Assembly: GCA_900239685.1 (NCBI GenBank)
Contig: OENT01000451.1
Coordinates: forward strand, 1 to 64,000
Length of the DNA stretch: 64,000 nucleotides
Reading direction: 5' to 3'
Origin: Rotaria macrura
Lineage: Eukaryota > Rotifera > Eurotatoria > Philodinida > Philodinidae
Shown: positions 23,801 through 37,500 of the stretch, one piece after another
How positions within the stretch are numbered: position 1 is the first letter of the stretch
How the letters are laid out: each line of letters begins with the position of its first letter
Program-made: the position numbers and the translations under genes
Notes under the pieces: model-generated
Told to the model about the DNA's origin: nothing
Database searches by the model: none
The model's input: only the letters and a program-made list of their open reading frames with translations

Positions 23801-26331
23801 CCGAAGAAATTCGAAAGCGCCCTATTCTACCTAGATTCAATTCAACATTTCGCTATACAGGAACATATACATATCATCAAACTCGACAATTATTACTTGA
23901 TAGACCTAATCCTGACTTTGAAAGATCATTAAGTAAACGAATGACAAGAAGTCTTGATGTTGGTAAGTCTTAAGTTGCTGTAAAAATTATAGAATTTAGT
24001 TCAATGTCGAATATAAGTTTGTGATTCTTGTTTTTTGAAAAAAAAAAGAAAGAATGATTCTGAAACACCATCGTTTAAGATTGCTGAATTGATAGGGTAA
24101 AAGTTCGACCGCACCTGTTGATGGCATTTTGCTGTCAGCTGTATGTCCTCGTTCTTGCTGTTGTTTGTACATTCGTTTGTCATTGTGTAGTTGCTATGCT
24201 TTTCAATACTTTTTTCTCACAATTCTTTTCACGTTTTTTACTCTCTTCGAGCAATGTTTTGTAAGCTGCAATTTTTTCATGCATAGACCTGTGCAAATCA
24301 TTTCGCTTTATGTAATGATTCAATAAATGATAGAGGCGAGAGAAATATTACTGTGAAGTTTCAAACAGATAATCTTTGTTAATTAGTTGAAAATTGATTT
24401 CTAATCCTTGAATTATTGCAAGATCACTCTTACGGAAGCAATAGTTGAGATTAGGAAATTCAATTTATCGTTTGATTTGAAAGGTACTATATCTAAAAGT
24501 ACGTCACAATCATGATTGCATTCTTAAATGGTTATTGTTAAGATATCTTGAGATACGAATGGAATGTAATAATTGCTAAATTTAAATAAGTCAATGATAT
24601 GTAACTAATTTTCAAGGCGATTATGAAGAAAAAGCTAACTATCAAGATCGAACCATATTTTCCCAAGACTTGTAATTGACATACTCTCTATTAGTATGCT
24701 TTTTACATCTGGAATTTGGGGGATTCGAATCTTGTAATCCACACTGAGTTACTTGCTCGCTGTATGGTTTTATTCATATAAGTATTCATCGAGAGAAAAA
24801 ATAAAAGCTAGGAACATTTTTTCTTCTTGAAATTCAATCATATTTTCTTGTACAGAGTATATCAGATACTGTCGATACACTATCTAGAAGTTCTAATTGG
24901 TACTTCATTATGGTGTTTGTAGAGAATAAGCAAATAAAATGAAAGCCCATTTTCAATCAACGACTATAATCATATCGTGTTTTATAATTTAGTTCCTCAA
25001 TAATAATGCCTATATGTTTATTTATTTTAGCTGGAGGTGATACATTGCGACCATTACCACGTCCTCAAAGTGTGGAACCATTTTTTCAAACACATCAAAT
25101 ACCAATATTTGAAGTACGTTGATGATTTTCTCAGTGACTTACTTTTAATATTCATGAGTCTGCCTTAGGAATAATAAGACTGTTGTTTAAGGTAATATGA
25201 ATAATAGATGAATAAAAGAAGGAATGCTTGTTCATTTGAAAAAATCACTAGAAAAATGAATGCTTGGATTTGTTGTGCGCAATTAGATTAATAATTCATA
25301 TGATTCAATGATTAGATTTTGTTTTTTAGCAAGACGAAGATGATCAAACACCGACAACGACATATGCACACATTAAAAAGAATTCCGAACGACCACCACC
25401 AGTAAATGAATGAATTTTATCTATTTAAATAGCATACTGTCTATTTAAGGTAACACCACCACGAACACCGCAAGCATCAACAATTCGTGTATGTTATTAA
25501 AAAATCTGAACTATTCCATCCTTAAAAAGAAAAATAATATATATTTCTTAGAACAGTAATACGTATCATTCATTAATAAGATTTGACATGTGATTATTTA
25601 TGCAATATTATATTTTGAGATTTATTATTTTTTTCCGACAGTGAATCGAATTTATATTGAATGTCAGTAAAACGAAGACCGACAATCTTGTTATGGTTCA
25701 TATAGCTAACGAAACATATGAACCATGCAAATAAAATCTACCAATATCACAACTAGTTCAATAGTTAGTTTCTGAGTCGATTCACAGAAATTTAGAACCG
25801 TGAACATCTGAGTTTTGACTATGTTCGATCAATACTCTCTTTCGTTACCCATCATCGAAAACACTTTTAAAATTCATATTTATGTCTAAAACAAAAGAGT
25901 TTAAAACTCGATCAGCTTGGGAAAGTATGGATTACTTAGAAATACATGGATAACTAGCTGATTGAAAGATTCTGGATTTTTGACTTCTGAAATCATTACT
26001 CAGTATACATTTGTTATTGTTTTTTTCTTCAGGATGCGAAACCAAAACGAGCAGCAGCACCGTCTACTTATGCTAATCTTCCAGTACGTCTTTGAGATAT
26101 TAATAGCTTGTAGGATATAGCCCTTTTGTTTTAGCCTGAACCACCAACTCGTCCAACAGCATCTCGAGAACCATCATCGACGATGAATCCTGATGATGTG
26201 AGAAAAAAATAGATCATTAATTTAACTTACGAGTATTCCTTTTTGTCTAGGCTCTTCTCGCAGCTATTCGTCTAGCTACAGATCTAGATCCAAATAAACA
26301 AGCTGAACAAGTCGTTATGGCTACTAATTAG
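20880..26331 (+). CDS. EPB41: Band 4.1-like FERM domain protein
   Basis: Cytoskeletal linker joining membrane proteins to spectrin-actin. Exons: 20880-21011, 21068-21265, 21330-21434, 21499-21541, 21599-21674, 22914-22958, 23022-23201, 23269-23356, 23416-23568, 23637-23734, 23790-23962, 25031-25113, 25330-25401, 25450-25488, 26033-26083, 26135-26197, 26251-26331; 559 aa, frame kept throughout. A Lys/Glu-rich head (residues about 25-80) precedes the FERM domain (about 87-375): [68 protein letters not shown]. The FERM-adjacent region contains [25 protein letters not shown] and SKRMTRSLD. The tail has proline-rich segments with two TYA motifs and ends [18 protein letters not shown], which resembles the final helix of the 4.1 C-terminal domain. 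The spectrin-actin-binding domain is not evident. AATAAA signals follow at 26559 and 26586. Confidence 0.95.
21675..22913 (+). other. Large intron of the 4.1 gene (1239 bp)
   Basis: Splits the codon for the Arg in DITR|YQLC. It is about twenty times longer than the neighbouring introns. A second long intron occupies 23963-25030 (1068 bp) and a third 25489-26032 (544 bp). No nested gene was seen in any of them; long introns in an otherwise compact gene may carry regulatory sites or alternative exons. Confidence 0.7.
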
Positions 26332-29300
26332 ATCTATTCATTGTTTTTATTTTCCCTCCCATTGTGTATCAAGATATAATGTGCAAATAATTTATCTGAC
26401 ATGTGTATTTAATCTCATGTTTCTGATCATTCTTTTTTTCTCCTTTTATCTGTTTTGTGCTAGTTTTTCATGTATATTTCTTTTCCGAAATCGTTGCATA
26501 TGATCTTATTGATGTTTCTTTTTCTAATTATAAGCTAATGAATCATCCATATTTCGATAATAAACTATCAGGTTATTCAATACTCAATAAATCATTTTAT
26601 ATTTTTCAGGAAACATCATAGGAAAAATGCAGCTATATTCACTAGTTAGTCAATACAGATCGTACCATTGATATGTATCATATGACACCATCTTCATATC
26701 GATGCATCGTCGCAATAGACCCACCTTGTTTTTTGGTGTTGTGAACTCGGTTCAATGTTTCTATATAGATCAGGATTCGCACCGATACTGCTTTCTTGAT
26801 TTTCTTTTCTGATTGAAAGTCTTGCTTGCATCATGACATTACAAGAATTTTTCTGTGGCACCCTATAAACGTCATTGTGACGAGTTATATTTTTATACTT
26901 CATATTTCATAAAACTTTGATGAAAATATTGATAGACTATATCCCACCAAAACAGTTTTGGACAAAGTTTTTTTATTTATTTCAATCATCCTTTGTTTTT
27001 TTGTGTGATCCGGTGAGGCATACAATATTTCGACTTAATTAATTTTTCGAAGTAACGAGACATTATACCCATCATCCACGCATTCTAGATTCAAGACATT
27101 GAAGAACATCAAGTGTAATTCAGTGTTTGTAACGCTCACATCTGAATATTGTGTACGTCAGTCTCTGCTGTAGTACCCTTTGGTGGACAATGCGAGACAA
27201 CTTAAAATACTTACCATCTCTCTTGCAGATGAAAACGGTTTGTCGAATTGAAACAGTCGATTCTTCAAATCTTTTCAATATTTAGCACAAGGCAATATGC
27301 TAGTGAGAAAATAGCTAGAAGCATAAATACTACAAAAATTAGATCGTGTTAAAAGTCTATAGAACTTTGACAGTGTCGAGAAATGGAGAATGAACGTCAG
27401 CATTACTATAGATTGGGATATTGAATATTTAAAATGTGACTAGACGACTGCTTAGAACATAACCAACAAATACCAGTAGAATCATGCAAACTATTTGACA
27501 ATTTCAAGTACTTTGTGCTTGATTTATCAATCTTAATGCTACAGAAACAATATCTTGACAATAGATAACGGACGGGGCCCTAGTTCATGGAATCTGCTCA
27601 TTGGGTACAAACTACCAAAGGGACAAGGAGGCACAGGAATGATGATTGTTCTAGATATGATGTTGCCATAGTGACGTATCAGAAACTATGACTTCACGAG
27701 TTTCACAATACTTATTTTCAATTTATTCGTGGTATTTCGGAAAGTAAGAAGTAATAAAAGATATTTATACGTTTTAATAGGAGAAGAAAACGAGAAAAAC
27801 ACTATATGATTGAAATTAGAGAAATTGTGGAAAGATATGTGAACGAGAACAGAATTCTTCTTAACTGATGATATCAAAGGATACTCTTTACAATGCTTAC
27901 CAATACTTTGATAGGCTACTGTGAGTATTATCGTGTATGAAACCAAGATGTCCATAAATCTGGAAGTTCTTTTTGATGCTATATTGCCTTACCGGAGAAA
28001 ATGCAACATAATTTATTGGTTTGATGTAATTCAATGAAACGATGTGTTTTAAATTTGAGAAAATTTTGCACAATGATGAATCAATACATATAAATGAAAA
28101 ACATTCACTCGAGAATGATTTGTGCCAAGACTCTGTCAAGATTATTGATGATCTTAACAAAGAGTAGAAATTTAAAAAAAGCATGTCTCTGACAATTTCA
28201 ATATCCATCTTTTGTGTACTCAAAAAGTGAGTGCACTCTAGAATCGGTCAGTGTGTCCGCCCCGGAGTCCGTTTACACGATAACTCTTTACAAATACATT
28301 CGATTGAGCTGAAATATTGTGCACAGAATTGTCTCATCAATATCTCGGTCTAGTTCGAAGATGAAATCCCTGAGGTGGGGTACAGGGATGTTTTCAAAAA
28401 AAAACTTTTTTCTCAGAATTATTCACAACGCATATAAATCGACTCGGTCTTTAACGTTGATTCCGAATCTGATATTAGTTTTGAACCAAATCGTAGTTTT
28501 CTAACAAAACATCGCCTGAAAAAGGTCTGAAAATGCACAACAACTGAATCCAGAAACTAAATGCCTAGATTTGTCTCAGTTGACCACTAGTTTTTGGGTT
28601 TCCCAAGATACTTCTTCCGTGCACACATTCTAGAATGCCTGATTTGTCTCATTCCCTTTTTAAAGTACACATAACTCTCGGACTTAAGTCCAAGGTTTTC
28701 ACATTTATTTATGGAAGAGACTAAAATTTTACAACCAAGCAACAATCAAATATAAACTACCGAATCTCCGACACAGATTTTGATTGCCGTACGTGGATCA
28801 TCTTCACTCGGATTTAAGACTTTCCACTTGGCAACGATGAATAAGAACAACAACTAAGATAATCACAATATTCACACGTAACTTATTTATATTCGATTAA
28901 CCGAGTGTTTCATATAAGGAATGCAATCTATATCTATATATATATATATGACCCATCGTACGAAATGCAGACTCACCATTTACGAGGGAATATATCAAAC
29001 AAGGAAAACATCTTATCCATTGAACGATTAGAAATATAATGCTACAACAACTTCTACCATAAATATAAGCTCATGATCAGTATAATTAATAGGGTTATTT
29101 AGCATTATTTGATATTAACAATGTGAGTAAATCATCCAACAATGGAATTCATCGCTAGATATAAGTGGCAAAAATGTATGAATCAGTTGCATTGAACATG
29201 TAATCGAACAAACTAAGGAATATACAACTTCAGGAGTATTACGAAATATATGTTTAGTAAAGATATAAATTGTTAAATTATTGATGACGATAACAAATAT

Positions 29301-30497
29301 AAACATGACTATATTAAGCATCATATTGAAAAACATAGCTCATGAATTAAAGTTTTCAAAACGTTTTGTCATTCTATGGCGACCGAATTTTATTTTTATC
29401 CAATAAATCGAAATATTGTTAGTGAGTGGGATATATAATCGAGACTAAACACACATGAAAAATATTTGAAGTATAACGAAGAAAACATCCAACAACAGCA
29501 CACTTATCTGCTAAATTACTTGTTCATAGTTATAAACGAACATGACATAATAAAAAAAAATTGAATGACAAAATCTCTCTCTCTCTATATATATATATAC
29601 ATATCGTCACTGGCAACATATTTGATTACAAATAACTCTCAGTCATAATTAAGATGATATGATAATATGCTAAAATTAATTCAAAATACTGATGATATTC
29701 CTGATTTCTGATTTATTTCTATAAATTTTGCGAATCGTGACGTATTTGTCATGCATGATTTTGTAGCAAGCGTCTCTTTTAAGTGTTTCTGCTACGTGTC
29801 AATTCATTTGATGGGATTATTTCATAACATGTGTTACTTATAGAATACAAACTGCTTATGAACAAAAATATTTAATTACAAAGATAACTACCTTATTCTT
29901 AGATCAATGGAAAATGTGATCAACTACTAAAAACATCTTGCATATATAAAGTTTCAGTATTATGTTTCATCGATTTGATTAATTTCCAAAAGAGACAGTT
30001 TGAATATGAAAATAAAAATAAGATAAAATAAACTGTGGCTATGGATCGATTATCTCAACATACAACTGAATAAGTCAATGTTGCAAAAATCTATCACATG
30101 AAATGAAAATTCAGCAGAAAAAAAGGAAACAAGGAGTTTTATTTCATCTAAATTTCTCTCTAGTAGAAATTGAAAAATAATAAGCTGCAGATGAAATATC
30201 ATGATCTCTCTTTCCTTCCACTATGTAGAGTATTACTGGCAGTAATTGCAGCAGAAATTATTTTTGATATCAATTTATATAGTAGTCAACTAAATTGATG
30301 TGATTCTCTACTTCCCATAAGAGCATACGAAGAGCCATACTTACAATATATCTTTTAAAAATCTATTTCTATTGAGAATGAAAATGTATGACTAGTAACG
30401 ATGTATGCTGCTATATAAAAGAAATATATGTGAAATAAATCTTTAAGACTAGGAAAATATTCATAATTCTTTTCTTCGATCAATCGTTTCGAACTTC

Positions 30498-30701
30498 TTA
30501 TTGTAAATTCATCATCATTTTGAATTTCTCTATGCGTGTTTTAATAAACAATCCCATAGATTTCACTTGGTCTCTAAGTAATTCTAATTCTATTAGAATT
30601 CGATACAAATTGCCACACTCAGTCACTAAAAACAACTTCGAAGTTAAGATGACTAATTGCGAATGTCTTCTTGGTAACTTCTTCTGGTTTATTTGAGCCA
30701 T
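30498..30701 (-). CDS. Hypothetical small protein (weak candidate)
   Basis: ATG-initiated 67-codon frame. The product is helical-looking and hydrophilic, with a Leu/Ile-heptad-like part (LYRILIELELLRDQVK) and a basic start (QKKLPRRHSQ). No splice sites or poly(A) signal tie it to a transcript and I recognise no family. It may be a real small ORF, a single exon of something larger, or chance. Confidence 0.22.
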   Translation of the reverse strand: MAQINQKKLPRRHSQLVILTSKLFLVTECGNLYRILIELELLRDQVKSMGLFIKTRIEKFKMMMNLQ

Positions 30702-33003
30702 CGATTTTGAAAACTATACTATCAGATATCAAGTAAATAAATATCTAAAACAAAATTGCTTTTGTTATCATAGATTGTGATAGTTTTCCTTATATTAATC
30801 TTTTAAAACTTTTCTTTAGCAATTAGCGAACATGTCGATAGTTTCATGCTCATTCAATAAGAGAAATTCAATCAAAATTTGTACAATTCTCATAAGTGAT
30901 AATGAAATCACGATTTCAGTTGAAAAAAATAGGATATGAATGAATTGAATATATCAATACAGACATGAGCCTGCATACTAGTTTTTATATGTTAAGTGTT
31001 TTGTTGACGTATGTAAAGTGAAAGAAATATTTTTTCTATAGTGTGGGCTTAATTTGTTATAACGCATCATCTTGTCGATGAAGTCGACCGATTGTAGCTG
31101 CTGTAGATACTAGTCTGCTAGTAGTAGATAGATGATTGACAGACGATGATGCTGTTTCAATTTTCAAAGCTTGCTCGAAACATGAGTTTCTGTTCCAGTT
31201 CACTCAGAGTATAATAGATGAGTCCCATGATATTTTATGGATCGGTTATAGTCAATGAAGGTATGAGTTTGTATGACGGAGGATGTACATTGGGATAGTT
31301 CGAGTGTCAGTGGGGGTTGATTCTCTTACATTCACACCTACACCTATCTCAATAGGTCACTATTTACTAGTCAGTTTTCAATGCTGAATAAGAATAATAT
31401 ATATATTCCAAAAGTTCACAAAATAACTGGAATTTACATTTGACACTATTCATAAAAATTAGATAAACTCAGGATAAACATTCTACCGTTTTCGATACAA
31501 ACTGCGAAATGATTACTTCAACCAAACGATGACAGAAGCGAAGTGATACGTATATCTGGATGATTAGTTTTCAAAAGTCTATTATACCATATATCAATGA
31601 ACGAGAAACTAATTGAACGGAAATTTCACATTTCTGAAACCTTAAAATTCGCTTCATTAAAACTATAGTCACACTATGCAGTTATGTCATTATACTTTTA
31701 GAAAATATACTTATGCATATAAAAACGAAAAAATACTTCCGAAAACTAATACAGTAAAATGCATCACAATAAATACAGCCGAAAAAATTTCTGTGTAATC
31801 TTTTCTTAGCCATTTGTCGAAGAATAACTTTAACAATGTCAACGTCGAAATATTACTTTAAAAATTGTATCGAAACAAGCCTATTGATTTATCTTTCTTA
31901 TTTGAATGCGTGTCATATTTAGATATGTGTATTTTACATTAGCCTGATGATAATTCGTAAAATGCTTCATAATACGTCAAAATTCAGTTATGATAGAACA
32001 TATGAAAGACATGTTTTATTTTATTTTTTTACTATCAACTATTTAAGATGCCCGAGATACATACATTTTATAAATTTAAGTCAGAAACGTTAGTTTATTA
32101 TTAAATCATCATAAATATTTAGAGTGATAGTAAATGTTCTGAAAGATTTTAGTAGTCCTCAGAAAAGTATACTTGTATGCTAATAAGCATGATCTCTAAT
32201 ATAGCATTCACTATGGCATTCGAGACGATACGTTAACCTTGAAATAAAAGGATAAAACATTCTGCTTAGTATAACGACAGCTGCAAGAAAGACTAATTAG
32301 GCATGGGCGGATTGTATTTCTCTTCTATGTATGAATTCTCGTACTGCCAAGAGTTTTTCGAAAACTTCTAGCCGCTTTATCAAAATTTACAATCAAGTTA
32401 TTACATATAAACCAAAATATATTTTGTGCACAATTTCTGAATATACAATACCAAGTTCTATTGATCGAAAGATAAAACACTAACGAAGGAAATCTCCTAG
32501 TTGATATCATCCTTTTCACGTTGAGAATATGCAAGTTATGTCGGCTTTGATGAGCTTGGAATGCCTTGAAAAACGATAGTACCCTGGATTTATCATTACT
32601 GAAATGTGGAATGTTTTATAGAAATTTCTTTTTTTCTAGTTGAATGATCATCTTCAATCACACCGGGAGGCAAGTTCACATAAATTGTGAGTTAAGAATT
32701 TTTCACAGCGACTAGTCTTCTCTGAAAATACCCAATCGTGCATATTTCGGACGTATATCTCTCGCTGTTAGTCAAAGATAAAGGCATGGGAGATTCGTAT
32801 GTGTTACAGTGGCTTGTAGAATCCATGCTATTTTTCTTGTCTTACTGTTTCACAAAAAAGTACGACAGACGATTCGAAATGATAATAGAAAAAAACATTT
32901 TTAGTTCCATTCTATGTTTTTCAGAATTTTTTAACGAAAGAAAACGATACTGTTGATGACCAAAGCTGTAGAGCATTGCTTTCATAATTCTTTTGTAATT
33001 CAG

Positions 33004-33102
33004 TCAAGTGTACGTGCTTTTCTACGCCGGCTTGAGGATTATCGTCACACTCTATTAGATGTGAAGAGTCTACTACCTTTGTACACTAATCAACATCGAT
33101 AA
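33004..33102 (+). CDS. Orphan coding-like exon A
   Basis: Directly after an acceptor (TTCAG) a 33-codon frame runs to TAA, with coding-like composition: SVRAFLRRLEDYRHTLLDVK then SLLPLYTNQHR. The other two frames close quickly. The stop codon abuts a donor-like GTATG. A second piece with similar quality lies 146 nt downstream. Together they look like the end of a gene, or a decayed copy, but frame is not kept across a simple splice. Confidence 0.28.
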   Translation, partial: SSVRAFLRRLEDYRHTLLDVKSLLPLYTNQHR

Positions 33103-33248
33103 GTATGCCTCAAGTGTAGGGTACTCTCGTAAAATTGTTTACTATGAAGAAAAAAATTTTATTTTGGAACTCAAATAAAATAGTATTGCTTTTATAACGG
33201 TAATAATGTAAGTTCCATATATAGCTTCTTTGATTTATTTATCACTAG

Positions 33249-33337
33249 AAAATTTGGAAGCAGCTTGCACTCGTATTCAGAATACGATGCATAACAATTT
33301 AAATTGGCAACTGTGCCGATTAAATGACAATCAATGA
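33249..33337 (+). CDS. Orphan coding-like exon B
   Basis: After the acceptor ATCACTAG the frame reads NLEAACTRIQNTMHNNLNWQ and ends LCRLNDNQ-stop. Composition is coding-like and unlike the Phe/Ile/Lys-rich noise nearby. It probably belongs with the piece at 33004-33102, but the phases of the two do not match, which suggests either a pseudogene or a missing exon. Family unknown. Confidence 0.28.
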
Positions 33338-34572
33338 AGATTAGTATTTGATGACGTTTTTGTATGACTTAAATAAATCGATTTCTCTCTCACGTTCTTC
33401 GAATGTACACGTGAAACAATTTAATCAAACTATTCTTTGATCATGATAACATAGTCAAGAATTTTTATTCTAGATACCGATTCTCTATATGTATTCTGTT
33501 TTGTCTCCTTCGTCAATTATATCGACCACAATAAAACTCAAATATAGGTAAAGAAGAAAAAAAAATATAATAATATTAGCCACCGTATCAGTATTTTTAA
33601 ATAGATTTGTAACTTGTTAATAAATTCATGTAATTAGCCTGTTCGTTATTTGTTTCAATCTCGCGTGCATTAATTTGCTTTCTAAAACTGAAATGTTGAA
33701 TATGCACAACAACTTCTGTGAAATTATATTCATTCGGAGATGATGAAAATCACTATTCAAAAGTAATTTATGATCGAACATAGTTTCATTCGGCGTATTA
33801 GCTTGAAAGGAATCTATAAAATGAAATATTTCAATGCCACTTAGCTCAAGGTTTCAACTCTTTTCAGACTATTCATAGCACATTAAGATACATGTCATGC
33901 ATAAAATTTAAATAGTAAAGCGATTAGTCAGCTGAAGGATTTCCATCATTATATGCTTCATTTCGTTCCTTATAAAATTTGCTTTACTTCACATGAATTT
34001 TATGCATACAAAAAAGATTGACTTAAGAAAAAGCAAATGAAAATATTTCAATCGATTCTATTTTACTGTTTTTCATGATATCGATCAGATCTAGTTCTTT
34101 CTTGCCCATACTCTTCTTCTCTTCACCAATATAACCTCATAGATAGCTAGAACTTTCGAACGCGTAGATACAACATTCGATGGTCTACTCTACCATAATG
34201 GCTTTATTTCTTCTTATAAAAAAATTAGTTCTCTTGTGATTCGACAAAAAAAAATTTTTAAGCATTTCTAAAGCATTTGCACGGTCAAAAACTAGATTTA
34301 TGTAGGTAATATTTTCTTATGAATGTCTACAATATGATCTATTGAGACTTCAATGTCCATATTGATCTGACGTTGCAACTTGAATGACAATGTTTGTCAT
34401 CAAATATCCGCAAATAAAACTTTGAACTATTTCAATATGAATTCATGTTTCTTCGTCATCTTCGCTTTCGTTTTTATTCTCATGAAACCGGCTATATTGC
34501 AATAATAAAATGATCCTATTTACACAAAAGAACAGAAAAATAGATTCGAGCAATATTTTAGTCGTGTTTAAA

Positions 34573-37500
34573 TTAACCAGTTGACGATGTTGGTGGCTGT
34601 GATGATGATAGTGTTGGAAAGAGAGAAGGTGTTGATTGACGAAGACGATGATTAGTAGAAATACATGAAGTCGAAAAAAGAACACTTGACGAAGAACTTG
34701 AACGATGATTTAACGATGACAATAATGGCAAGGAAGAAGTCAAACATCCATCTTCGCTATCTTCGTAATCTATACTAGTCGGATCTGTCGATACTGTTTG
34801 TTTGCGATGTAAGACTTGTAAAAGTCGAAGGCGCATCACCTATTAATTAAATGGACAAAAAAACAGAATAAAAAAATTAGAAATATTCGTAGACTTGTTT
34901 CTTTGAATCGATGAAGAATATTTAGTTAATGTTAACTAGCATTGAGCGGATCTCACTCGAATCAATGAAAAGATTATCATCTTCGGTAATAGTATCACTT
35001 CTTGGCCATGATGCACTCGCATAGATTAAACTAGCGCGTCTTACAGGTAATGAATTCCTACGTGTAAGATGAGCATGTCTTAGCTGTAAAAACAAAAAGA
35101 ACCGAATATTGTATAGAGCAGCAATCAATTCCAAGGGCTTAATTGAAATACACACACACACAAAATGGAATATCTTAGAAAACAATACTTGTTTGTTCAA
35201 AATAAAAAACTTTCTATAATAGGGAGCTATGAAAAAAGAATACTTAGAAATTATCATGCTAACCTCATCCTGTAGTTCAGCAAGTTTTTCTTGAAGATCT
35301 TTTTCATCCATAATTTGACCGCGAGTTATCAATTCTTGATTCTAGACGAGAATAGAAACGAATAGATTTAAATCACTTATTCAGTTTATTTACTTGAACT
35401 TCTAATTCAGCTATTTTTTGACGTAAATCACCAATTGTTTGTGTACTTTCAACTTCACGAATACGTAACATCATTGAATCTTCTTTTTTCTAAAATAAAA
35501 ATAAAATGTATCTTAGTAAATAGACAATGAAGAACATTATTCATATTTACTCTTAATTCTCCATCATGCAATTGATTTCTAATATCATTCAATTGAGTAC
35601 GTAGCTCATTCTCGCGTACGCGAGATTCATCTAGTTCAAGACGAACTCGTTGTATTTCATCGTCTTGTCGTTTAATTTGATTATGTAAAACTTGTTTTTG
35701 TGTTTCTAAATCCATTAATCTTTGTGAAAGAAGTTTATTATCACAGTCCAATTGAGCTTCACGCATTTTAAGTGACAATAATTCATGAGCAATCAAATCA
35801 TATGCATCATTATTGGGATTAGGATTGTCGATATTATTTTTTTCACGAATCGTTCTACACGCACTACTATGTAATTGCCATTCATGATTAAGATCAGCTA
35901 TACGTTGACGAAGTTCATTTATACTAACTTGAGCTTCAGCGTCACGCATTTTAACAAGTGTCAATTCTTCTTGTAGAGAAGCTATTTCAATATGAGGCGT
36001 ACATTGTAAATTACGATTCTCCTGTCAATAGACATACGAAATTGTGTTACATAAATGAATAAAAAGACATACAATAAAACAATTTACCAATGTCAATTTA
36101 TTGATTGTTTCGCGTAGATTTTCTAATTCTTCTTTATCACATAATACGAAATTAGAATCATATGATTTCTGATCATTATTCAGCGTGTTTGTTTTCTCAA
36201 CATTTTGATTATTGCTTTCTTCGAATTGTCTTTTCAAACTATAATATTCACGTTTCAATTGATAGGATTCTTCTGCCTGTTGAGCATTCAATACTTGACC
36301 CTCTATCAAACGATTTGCTAGCGTTTCACTTTCCTTTTAAATAGACGAAACAGTGCATAACATTCTAGCTTTGAAATACATACTTTTTCTAAATTATCGA
36401 CACGTTGTTTTAACAAACGATTTTCATTTCTTAATCTCTAGAACCAAAAATGGCACGAAAATATTTAATCGTAGCAATAGTCGGAACAATATTTGTTATG
36501 TATGCATACACGTATTTCAATTTGTTCTTCCTGTTCTTCTTTACGAATAACAATATATTCTTTTTCTAATCTAGAATAAAACAAAAAGAAAAAAAAACAC
36601 TATGACTGATGATATATTAACATAATAATTGGCATACTTTTTCATTTTTTTTGCATTATATTGCACAGAAAAGGCACGTTGAAATAAAGATTCATGATGA
36701 TTTTCATGTTTAATAGGTACTTCCTTTTGAAAATACTAAAAAGAAAAAGAAACATGAAGCACTAGAAACAAAGAAACCTATTCTTTGATTAGAATCTTAA
36801 CGAAACTCATTGACAACGAACAGACTCGAATGAAATTGAAACTTGGTTGCATACGAACAAAAGAAACTAAAATGTGCGAATATATATATAACATTCAATG
36901 GCTCGTTTGCCTATACAAAAATGAACGAACATGTTAGTATTATGTGTAAATAAATCCTTTTCTCTTTTGTTCTATTAACAAGCTTTTCTTTGTTTTGTCT
37001 TCATTCTTTTTGATATCGCATAGTAACTAACTTACCGATGTGACAGCAGACACCGAATCTTGAACATTTCTCAAAGTCTGTGCATATTGTTCGACAAGAC
37101 GATCTTGAACAGCATGTAAACGGCGATCCATTTATATAAATTAATACGTGGAACAAACCGCAATGTTTGGTCTGGATGCCTGTATCTTACTGTTTTTCTC
37201 TGTTTTTTTTTCTCTCGTGAGTTGCAAATGTCTTCACCCTCGTTTGGACAGAACAAAACGCGCGCACGTACACACACACAAATACACAATCATTAGCGGC
37301 AGCGGTGGTGTCATTGTATTCTCTCTCTCCTTCTCTCTTTTCTCTCTCTCTCTCTTTTCTCTATTCTATTCATCAACACTGAAATATATATAACTGATAT
37401 GATTGAATGCATGTATGTGTAGATCGATCATAACAACAAAGCTACAAGCATTTGTGTTCCCACCAAATCGTGTCATTTCGTCTAGGTTTTTCTCTTTGTA

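Larger units (their letters stand above)
26332..34572. other. 8.2-kb gene-poor region between convergent 4.1 and EVI5 genes
   Basis: Both flanking genes end towards this region, so it has no obvious promoter role. Simple repeats occur at 28928-28949 (TA) and 29574-29600 (CT then TA). A patch at about 28230-28700 is more complex and less AT-rich than its surroundings and may be an old repeat. Weak coding-like pieces at 30498-30701, 33004-33102 and 33249-33337 are listed separately. The rest shows nothing I can support. Confidence 0.5.

Noticed and set aside
24721-24760. Possible tRNA B-box (GATTCGAATC)
   Set aside because: T-stem does not pair and no acceptor, D or anticodon arms could be drawn.
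27686-28223. Two overlapping minus-strand frames
   Set aside because: Ile/Ser/Phe/Leu-rich, no splice sites in phase, no motif; likely chance in AT-rich DNA.
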